DNA from: Candidatus Manganitrophaceae bacterium
Lineage (GTDB): Bacteria > Nitrospirota > Nitrospiria > SBBL01 > JAADHI01
Assembly (NCBI GenBank): GCA_013151935.1
Contig: JAADHI010000100.1
Coordinates: 1 to 43,263 of the forward strand
DNA: 43,263 nt
Direction: 5' to 3'
The notes beneath the pieces are model-generated. The model ran no database searches. It had not been told where the DNA came from and saw only the letters and a list, made by a program, of their open reading frames with translations. The position numbers were made by a program, and so were the translations under genes. Positions within the stretch are counted from its first letter, which is position 1; every line of letters starts with the position of its first letter. Below, piece after piece: positions 18,039-25,189 of this stretch.

Positions 18039-18179
18039 TTTTAAGTCTGTTCAGATGAAAGAGAAAAGGAGGGTTTTAAGCTTGTCTCTGGCAGAGACCA
18101 AGGTAAAGAAAGGATTTTTTCGTCAAGTGAAACGCTTGAAATGTCATGATATTGACAGCGAAAAAAGTCTCCTTAGACG

Positions 18180-18205
18180 AAAAAAAGGGGCAACGCGCCA
18201 TCCCC
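18180..18205 (-). terminator. Candidate intrinsic terminator after flgE
   Basis: Minus strand GGGG-ATGGCGCGTTG-CCCC-TTTTTTT downstream of the flgE stop. Confidence 0.5.
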
Positions 18206-18251
18206 TCACAAGCACGCTACCCCCTATTTCATCAAACTTGTCTTTTTGTGT

Positions 18252-19523
18252 TTATCTGATAAGATTCACCAATTCTTGAAGGAGCTCATCTGTCGTCGTG
18301 ATGGAACGTGAGTTGGCTTGAAAGCCCCGCTGGTATTCGATCATTTTAATAAACTGCTGTGCCAGATCAACGTTGGAAAGTTCTAAGGAATTTGAAAGCA
18401 CACGGCCCATGCCGCCAGAATTTGGATCCCCTAAGATCGGCTGACCGGAATCATTTGACAAAACATACGCGTTGTCTCCCACCTTACTTAAACCCTGGTC
18501 ATTATTAAACCGGGCCAAACGCACTTGAGCCAGTGAACGACTCTGTCCATTTGTAAAAAGACCCGTGACAATACCGTTTTTGTCGATAGAAACCGACGAA
18601 AGAGAACCCGCTGCAAAACCGTCTTGCGTTTGTGTGAGTACCGCAGATGAAGAACCAAACTGCGTCAGGCCGTCAAGACCCGTGCCCCCCGAACCAGTCG
18701 GCGATCCAAAATCAAAAGTAACCGCTTGATTTAGTGTCGCCCCCCCCGAAAAATTAAAAGTGCCTGAAACAGAACTGACGGAGGTCAAGGTGCCATTCGT
18801 CCCAAAAACAAGTGTCCCTGTTCCCGCCACAACAGCAGAACCCGTACTCGAATCCGCCGCACTGACAACGGCATTGTAATCCCACTGGTTTGCCGTTGAA
18901 GACTTTGTGAAATAGACATTGACAAGATTTCCATTTCCCAAAGCATCATATATGGTAATACTTGTTGAAAAATTAGAGGTTGCCGAAGGGGTCGCAAGAT
19001 TGAACGCACCCGGTGTCACAGCCCGAGAATCTAAATTGGCATCAACAGCAATATTTGCAGTCGGTGCCGGCGTCGAGTTTGTCGTGGAGAGATCGATATT
19101 TCCAGTGGGCTGACCCGTCACGCTCCCCGTTATCGTTGCCTGTCTGCCCTGTAAAAGCAGACCTTCTGAATTTTCAACCAAGCCGTTTTTACTCACGTTA
19201 AATGACCCATTTCGTGTGTAAAATTCGGCACCTGCGGCATCCCTCAGAACAAAAAATCCCTCCCCTTCAACGGCCAAATCCAGTTCACTGCCTGTCGGCT
19301 CAAAAGAACCCTGATCAAAGTTGGTGCGAATGTCATTCACCAAGACCCCGCGACCCACCTGAGCACGACTTGATCCACTACTGACTAAATCGGCAAAAGA
19401 AACTCGGCTGTCCTTAAATCCCGTGGTGTTTAAATTTGCAATATTATTACTGATGACAGAAAGACCAGTGCCAAAAGCATTGAGTCCACTCACGCCTGCA
19501 AAAAGTGATGTTAAAATTGCCAT
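18252..19523 (-). CDS. flgE: Flagellar hook protein FlgE
   Basis: N-terminal LFAGVSGLNAFGTGLSVISNNIANLNTTGFKDSRVSFADL; C-terminal SNVDLAQQFIKMIEYQRGFQANSRSITTTDELLQELVNL; SD AAAGGAGG. Confidence 0.96.
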   Translation of the reverse strand: MAILTSLFAGVSGLNAFGTGLSVISNNIANLNTTGFKDSRVSFADLVSSGSSRAQVGRGVLVNDIRTNFDQGSFEPTGSELDLAVEGEGFFVLRDAAGAEFYTRNGSFNVSKNGLVENSEGLLLQGRQATITGSVTGQPTGNIDLSTTNSTPAPTANIAVDANLDSRAVTPGAFNLATPSATSNFSTSITIYDALGNGNLVNVYFTKSSTANQWDYNAVVSAADSSTGSAVVAGTGTLVFGTNGTLTSVSSVSGTFNFSGGATLNQAVTFDFGSPTGSGGTGLDGLTQFGSSSAVLTQTQDGFAAGSLSSVSIDKNGIVTGLFTNGQSRSLAQVRLARFNNDQGLSKVGDNAYVLSNDSGQPILGDPNSGGMGRVLSNSLELSNVDLAQQFIKMIEYQRGFQANSRSITTTDELLQELVNLIR

Positions 19524-19579
19524 ATTTTTGACCTCCTTTAGGAACCTCTAAATAAGTCTGTAAAATCCCAGTCCACAGA

Positions 19580-20191
19580 TTACCTGACCGAAATCACATC
19601 GCTTGCTGGAATATTTCCACCGTTGACCGTGACAAAAGGCGCCCCGTTTTCAAAAAGCACCCCACTCACAATACCCGAACTAAAGGTTTCGCTTGAAACC
19701 GGCCCCCCTGCCTGGTCTCTCGCCGAAATATTAAAGCTGTAATCTCCCGCAGGTAATGGATTGCCATTTGCGTCCCGACCATCCCAGGAAGCCCTTTGAA
19801 TCCCTGCCTGCTGCGCTCCCGGGTTGAACGTCCTCACCACATCGCCAATGCCATCCACAATTTGAATCACAACCTCTTGTGCATCACCACCCAGCTGATA
19901 CGAAAAATCGGAAGCACTGCCTTCTACTAAGGAAAAAAGGCCCCCTTCAACTTGAACTTCTTTACCAATTAAAGAAGTCGCGCCAAAATTATTCAGCAAA
20001 ATATTGCCTTCAACCAATTTAGAGAGCTGGGCATTCATCTCCGAGGTCTGTTCCAATTGCGTAAACTGAGCCAGTTCAGCGACAAATTGCGTACTGTCCG
20101 TGGGATCAAGTGGATCCTGATATTGCAATTGTGTTGTCAATAACTGAAGAAAAACATCTTTACCCAAAGCTTCTGGTCCGACATCTGCCAT
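19580..20191 (-). CDS. flgD: Flagellar hook assembly scaffold FlgD
   Basis: FLQLLTTQLQYQDPLDPTDSTQFVAELAQFTQLEQTSEMN; FlgD Ig-like/Tudor segment (SWDGRDANGNPLPAGDYSFNISA). Confidence 0.95.
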   Translation of the reverse strand: MADVGPEALGKDVFLQLLTTQLQYQDPLDPTDSTQFVAELAQFTQLEQTSEMNAQLSKLVEGNILLNNFGATSLIGKEVQVEGGLFSLVEGSASDFSYQLGGDAQEVVIQIVDGIGDVVRTFNPGAQQAGIQRASWDGRDANGNPLPAGDYSFNISARDQAGGPVSSETFSSGIVSGVLFENGAPFVTVNGGNIPASDVISVR

Positions 20192-20227
20192 TTCTACTCC
20201 CCTCCTTAATGATCACTCCACATAACA

Positions 20228-21664
20228 CTAGACATAGAGACTCAAACCACCGTCTTCTGATTGTAATTCAGATTGAGGAGGCTGGATTGAATCCCTTGCA
20301 TCGGCTTCTTCCAAAAACACATCTGATTTCGTAAAATCCTGTGTATCTTCTGCATCACGCGCAAACCCTTTTCTATCTCCTAAATCGACTGAAAATTGCT
20401 CCATTTCTAAACCTTGCTCTTTCAGCGCCTCTTGCAAAAAATGCTGATTTCGCTCCAATAATTCTTTCACCATAGGGTCAGAAGTCACCATATGGGCGAT
20501 CAATCCTCCTTCTTTCAGGCTGACATCAATTTGAATCCTACCGAGATTTTTTGGCTCCAAAAGAAAACGAATGGGCTCATCCTGACCGGATCGCCAAGCG
20601 CGTAATTGCTGTGCGACCTGCCTTAAGACGGCCCCTTCATCTGGGATGACACGGCCCGCATTCATCAGCGCACGAAAATCGGTCGCCGTTTTTTGCATCG
20701 CAGAAGAACCTTCGTTTGAAGGTAAATTAGAAGGCTGAAAGGCAGTATTTCCTAAAAAAGTACCGCCTTGGCCCATGCCCCCATGAGCTTTGCCTCCGGC
20801 TGCTCCGTCTTCTATGCCCATTGATTTGGAAAGCGCAAATCCCTGAAGATTTTCGATAATTGATGTACTGTTTCCAGGCGTCACAGCCGGTTTTAAATCA
20901 ACAGGAAGTCCTTGTTTTTCTGAAGACTGCTGTGTAGACGGATGTGCAGCCATTTCAGCCTGTTTTTCCAATCGTTTTTCGGCCGATAGAGTTTTTAAGA
21001 CTGCCGTCGTTTCCTCAGCACCCTCTCCCATCGCAGCTTCATTTTCTTTCACAAGCTTCATTTTTGCTTTTTCCAAGCTGAATAAACCCTCAGAAGCTTC
21101 ACTGTTATCAGGGGAGGATTTAGAGACGTCAAGACTCTCTTTCAGTGGAGCAAGATCAGTTTCTGCTTCCCCCTCTAAGAAAGAAGTATTCGCATTTGGC
21201 CCAAGCGTCGCAGCATTCTGTTTTTGATCAGATAAGTCGGTCGTACTGCTTTTTGTGGGCTGTGCTGAATCAGCGCGCTGGCTTTCTTTGGTCGATTTCA
21301 CCGCCTCCTCACCGACGTCTTCTCTAAAAGAAGAGGCCTCGGCTTCACTCGATTCATCCATTTTATTCTCTACTTCTGTCGTGCTCTGGGCCGCCGCCAT
21401 ATCCTGCCGTTCCAAAGAACGCACGCTTTTCTCTTTCTCAAGTTCTTCCAGTTTACGCGTTCTGTTGTCTTTTACGTCTGTCCTTGCCCTCGAAATCGGC
21501 TCAGATGCAGGAGTCTTAAAAACAGCTTCAATGCCTTTAAAAACTTCTGAAAACCCTTCGGTTTTTCCTTGGGCAGAAACTAATTTATTGACATTTAGAA
21601 ACGCACCCAAGCCTTCCAGATTTGTTTTCTCGCTCACCCTCAAATGATGCATCCCGCGAATCAC
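20228..21664 (-). CDS. fliK: Flagellar hook-length control protein FliK
   Basis: C-terminal domain EPIRFLLEPKNLGRIQIDVSLKEGGLIAHMVTSDPMVKELLERNQHFLQEALKEQGLEMEQFSVDLG; position before flgD. Confidence 0.9.
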   Translation of the reverse strand: MIRGMHHLRVSEKTNLEGLGAFLNVNKLVSAQGKTEGFSEVFKGIEAVFKTPASEPISRARTDVKDNRTRKLEELEKEKSVRSLERQDMAAAQSTTEVENKMDESSEAEASSFREDVGEEAVKSTKESQRADSAQPTKSSTTDLSDQKQNAATLGPNANTSFLEGEAETDLAPLKESLDVSKSSPDNSEASEGLFSLEKAKMKLVKENEAAMGEGAEETTAVLKTLSAEKRLEKQAEMAAHPSTQQSSEKQGLPVDLKPAVTPGNSTSIIENLQGFALSKSMGIEDGAAGGKAHGGMGQGGTFLGNTAFQPSNLPSNEGSSAMQKTATDFRALMNAGRVIPDEGAVLRQVAQQLRAWRSGQDEPIRFLLEPKNLGRIQIDVSLKEGGLIAHMVTSDPMVKELLERNQHFLQEALKEQGLEMEQFSVDLGDRKGFARDAEDTQDFTKSDVFLEEADARDSIQPPQSELQSEDGGLSLYV

Positions 21665-21701
21665 CCTTTCGTCAAAAATTGATTTGTTTCCCTTCGATAT
21701 A

Positions 21702-21716
21702 GCAAAAGCAATACCA
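21702..21716 (-). promoter_or_regulatory. Candidate sigma-54 promoter for fliK-flgD-flgE
   Basis: Minus strand TGGTATTGCTTTTGC(T): GG/GC doublets with correct spacing; about 38 nt upstream of the fliK start. TGGT instead of TGGC. Confidence 0.5.
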
Positions 21717-21919
21717 AAAAAATTAAGGGGATAATGCTCCCCTTTTTAGGGTTTTAAAGCTTTTTCAGAACAAAATATCAGACAAATAGTCTATTTTTAC
21801 CCACAACTGGGCAAAGACTGCCTGAGCGACAAAAACTTGACACCCTGAAACTTTCCCATTAAGCTTTTTTTAGAGATTAAGACATGGAGAAACACACCGT
21901 TTTTTAAAATGAGTCACAA

Positions 21920-23464
21920 ATGAGCCCACAAATACGCGAACCGAGCCTGCAACACTTCCAAAAAGCGCTGGGACTCATCCAAAATGGTCTTTTACTTCAA
22001 GATAAATCGGGGTGTCCGCTTTATATCAACCAAGCCCTCTGTCACATTTTTGGCGCAGCAGAGGAAGATATTCTGAACGAAGGCCTCACACGCCTTTTTC
22101 CTGCGGACAGCATTAAGACAATAAAGGACAAGATTTTGCCCGAAACTCTTCGGTTTGGCGTGGGAAAAGCAGAACTGGATGGGATCAACCAAGAAGGAGA
22201 ACGTTTTCCGCTCTCCATTTCAACAATGACGGTAGAAGACGATGAGGACGATACGGTGGGTTTTGTTTCCGTCTGTAAAGACCTCTCTGAAGAACGGGAA
22301 TTTCAGCGGCGTAAACTGCATTCAGAAAAATTGGCAGCCGTTGGAGAAATGCTGGCAGGCGTCGCACATGAACTGAATAACCCCTTAACCAGTGTTGTGG
22401 GTTTTTCAGAACTACTGCTCAGAAAACGCGTCAGTCCTGAAATCAAACGGCAACTGCGCCGCATCTCTTCGGAAGCCATCCGCACCTCTAAAATTGTGCA
22501 AAACTTGCTTTCAGTGGTGCGCTCCCATAAACCAGAACGGATATTGGTCGGGGTCAATGGCGTGATTCAAAACGTGCTGGAACTTAAAAGTCGCCAACTG
22601 CACTTTGATAATATTCGACTCGTTCGACGACTTTCCGATGACCAAACCCTGCCCAAAGTGGTCGGAGACTATCAACAATTACTCGAGGTTTTTCTCAATC
22701 TGATCAATAACGCACATCAGGCCATGTCTGCAGATCGTGGAAAAGGCACACTCACCATTACAACAACATCCAATGACGGTGCAGTGATTATCCGTATCAG
22801 CGACACAGGCCCCGGAATCGAAAAAAAGATCCAAAGTAAACTCTTTCAACCCTTTTTTACAACAAAACCCGATGGCTCCGGTCTTGGCCTCAACATCAGC
22901 CAAAAAATCATTAGAGAACATGGCGGCAATGTAACTTTTGAAAATGGGCGAGACCGTGGTACAAGTTTTATCATCTGTCTGCCTGTCGCCTCCGATGCCT
23001 TTGAGCCTTTCTCAGCCCCCGAAATACCAAAACCTCGGTCTTCAAGATCCCTTAAAATCATGGTACTCGACGATGAAGAAGTCATCTTGGATTTGCAGTA
23101 TCACCTCTTAAAGCAGCTCGGACACGAACCGCATCTTTTTAGTTCAGCCAGCGAAGCACTGCCTGTACTTAATGAACAGCATTTTGACCTTATCCTGGCC
23201 GATATTAAGATGCCGCGTATCAACGGCTTCAAATTCTACAAACATCTGGAGAGACAACACCCCCAGATGACGCAACGACTGATCTTCATCACGGGCGACA
23301 GCCTAAACCAAAAAAACAACCATTTCTTCTCAGAACATCAAATTCATGTGCTCTATAAACCTTTTGTCCTGAAACAACTCGAGGCCATCATAGAAAACAC
23401 ACTTGAGAAACAAAGCGACCCAAACAGCGAATCCGCCCATGAGACAAAAGGAATTCCTCAATGA
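21920..23464 (+). CDS. Hybrid sensor histidine kinase (PAS-HisKA-HATPase-REC)
   Basis: PAS-like N-terminus; H box AGVAHELNNPLTSVVGFSELLL; ISDTGPGIEKKIQSKLFQPFFTTKPDGSGLGLNIS; C-terminal receiver with VLDDEE and LILADIKMPRING. Confidence 0.93.
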   Translation: MSPQIREPSLQHFQKALGLIQNGLLLQDKSGCPLYINQALCHIFGAAEEDILNEGLTRLFPADSIKTIKDKILPETLRFGVGKAELDGINQEGERFPLSISTMTVEDDEDDTVGFVSVCKDLSEEREFQRRKLHSEKLAAVGEMLAGVAHELNNPLTSVVGFSELLLRKRVSPEIKRQLRRISSEAIRTSKIVQNLLSVVRSHKPERILVGVNGVIQNVLELKSRQLHFDNIRLVRRLSDDQTLPKVVGDYQQLLEVFLNLINNAHQAMSADRGKGTLTITTTSNDGAVIIRISDTGPGIEKKIQSKLFQPFFTTKPDGSGLGLNISQKIIREHGGNVTFENGRDRGTSFIICLPVASDAFEPFSAPEIPKPRSSRSLKIMVLDDEEVILDLQYHLLKQLGHEPHLFSSASEALPVLNEQHFDLILADIKMPRINGFKFYKHLERQHPQMTQRLIFITGDSLNQKNNHFFSEHQIHVLYKPFVLKQLEAIIENTLEKQSDPNSESAHETKGIPQ

Positions 23465-24900
23465 ATCGTAACACACGCATTCTCGTGATTGAAGATGACG
23501 ATGGCGTCCGTGAAACCCTCATTACTTTATTAGGAGAAGCGGGTTATACCGTGGAAGCCGCCGCAGATGGGCCGCCTGCCATTGCCTTAGCCAAACGCTC
23601 CCCTTTTCATCTCTATATGATTGATCTGCGTCTTCCCAGCATTTCGGGTATCGAAATCATGGCCCAGATCAAAAAAATCAACGCAGAAGCAGTCTGTATC
23701 GTGCTCACCGCCTACGCCACAATTGAGCTCTCCGTTCAAGCCATGCGGGCAGGTGCTTTTGACTTTATTTCAAAACCCTTTCAAATTGATGTGGTCTTAA
23801 ACCTGGTCAAAAATGCCATTGAATTCAATCGTCTTAAACGTGAAAATCTCTCACTCAAAAAAATAGTGCGGGATAAATATCGTTTTGAAAATATGGTGGG
23901 CTCATCCCAAGAAATGAATCGGGTCTATGAACTGATCGAACGTGTCTCAGACAGCGATAGCACCATCCTCATTCAAGGAGAAAGTGGCACGGGCAAAGAA
24001 ATTGTCGCAAAAACCATCCATTACAACAGCACAAGACGCGACAAACCCCTTATTCCCATTAACTGTGGTGCCATTCCTGAAGCTTTGATCGAAAGTGAAC
24101 TCTTTGGTCATGAAAAAGGTGCTTTTACAGGTGCAACAAACTCAAGAACAGGACGTTTTGAACTGGCACATGGCGGCACAATTTTTTTGGATGAAATTGG
24201 AGAACTACCCGTTTCATTGCAAGTCAAGTTGCTGCGTGTCCTGCAAGAACAGTCCTTTGAGCGTGTGGGCGGTGTAAAATCAATACAGGTCGATGTGCGC
24301 ATCGTCGCTGCCACAAATCAAGACCTGGAAAAAGCCATTGCTGAAAAGCGTTTTAGAGAAGACCTTTATTATCGACTCAATGTCATCCCCATCAATATTC
24401 CACCTTTACGAAAACGCAAGGACGACATTCCCTTACTCGTGGACCATTTCATTGATAAATTCAACCAGAAAAAAAACAAAAAAGTGACTGGAATCACCTC
24501 GGAAGCCATTGCCCTCCTCCTAAAATATTACTGGCCGGGCAATATCCGAGAGCTTGAAAACCTCGTCGAACGCATGATGGTTTTGATGAAGGATGAGAAC
24601 ATGATCACGACGGATGACGTGCCAGAAAAGCTCATCATGTCTCGTAGAAAAACCCTCCCCTTTCATTTTGAGCTACCGGAGGAAGGGATTGTTTTCGCCG
24701 AAACGGTCTCGGCCTTCGAGAATCAAATTCTTGACCTCTCTCTTTCCAGGGCCAATGGGGTTAAAAATCGTGCAGCACAGCTTCTACACATGAATCGCAC
24801 GACACTTGTTGAAAAACTTAAAAAACGCCGGATTACTGCCGCAGCCAAACAAGCCCTTTCCCAACAATTTTATAGAGAAGAAGAGGGAGAAACACTCTGA
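23461..24900 (+). CDS. Sigma-54-dependent response regulator (REC-AAA-HTH), FleQ/FlrA-like C-terminal HTH
   Basis: REC with VIEDDDG, YMIDLRLPSISG, LTAYA and KPF; GESGTGKE; ELFGHEKGAFTGAT; HTH AAQLLHMNRTTLVEKLKKR; 4-bp overlap with the upstream kinase. Confidence 0.92.
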   Translation: MNRNTRILVIEDDDGVRETLITLLGEAGYTVEAAADGPPAIALAKRSPFHLYMIDLRLPSISGIEIMAQIKKINAEAVCIVLTAYATIELSVQAMRAGAFDFISKPFQIDVVLNLVKNAIEFNRLKRENLSLKKIVRDKYRFENMVGSSQEMNRVYELIERVSDSDSTILIQGESGTGKEIVAKTIHYNSTRRDKPLIPINCGAIPEALIESELFGHEKGAFTGATNSRTGRFELAHGGTIFLDEIGELPVSLQVKLLRVLQEQSFERVGGVKSIQVDVRIVAATNQDLEKAIAEKRFREDLYYRLNVIPINIPPLRKRKDDIPLLVDHFIDKFNQKKNKKVTGITSEAIALLLKYYWPGNIRELENLVERMMVLMKDENMITTDDVPEKLIMSRRKTLPFHFELPEEGIVFAETVSAFENQILDLSLSRANGVKNRAAQLLHMNRTTLVEKLKKRRITAAAKQALSQQFYREEEGETL

Positions 24901-24991
24901 GTAAATCATAACCCCCCCCGCACAAACAAATACCACCTCCAGCCAGAACGATGCCAACACGCCTCTATTTTTAAGGGTGCGACTTGACTTG

Positions 24992-25015
24992 TCTCGTCAA
25001 AGCTTTGACGAGACT
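24992..25015. repeat. 24-bp perfect palindrome, candidate enhancer/operator or hairpin
   Basis: GTCTCGTCAAAG|CTTTGACGAGAC; about 110-130 bp upstream of the sigma-54-like element at 25123-25137. Confidence 0.75.
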
Positions 25016-25122
25016 TTCCAAACACCTTAAGACATTCTCAAAAAAAATCCTCCAGTCATCATCTGTGCACCTTTCTTAAGGGTCTCCCGCATAAATCTGC
25101 CTCAAATACGAAATGAATATCC

Positions 25123-25138
25123 TGGCATTATTATTGCT
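25123..25138 (+). promoter_or_regulatory. Candidate sigma-54 promoter of the TPR-flrBC-like-flgB... operon
   Basis: TGGCATTATTATTGCT matches TGGCAC-N5-TTGCW with exact GG/GC spacing. Confidence 0.72.
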
Positions 25139-25189
25139 TAGTCATAGGAACGAAAAGAACAAAAACACAGGGTCAGATAGGACGGATTT

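Noticed and set aside
24911-24919. Poly-C run (CCCCCCCC) after the NtrC-type regulator
   Set aside because: Intergenic homopolymer outside any coding frame or promoter; no evidence of phase variation.
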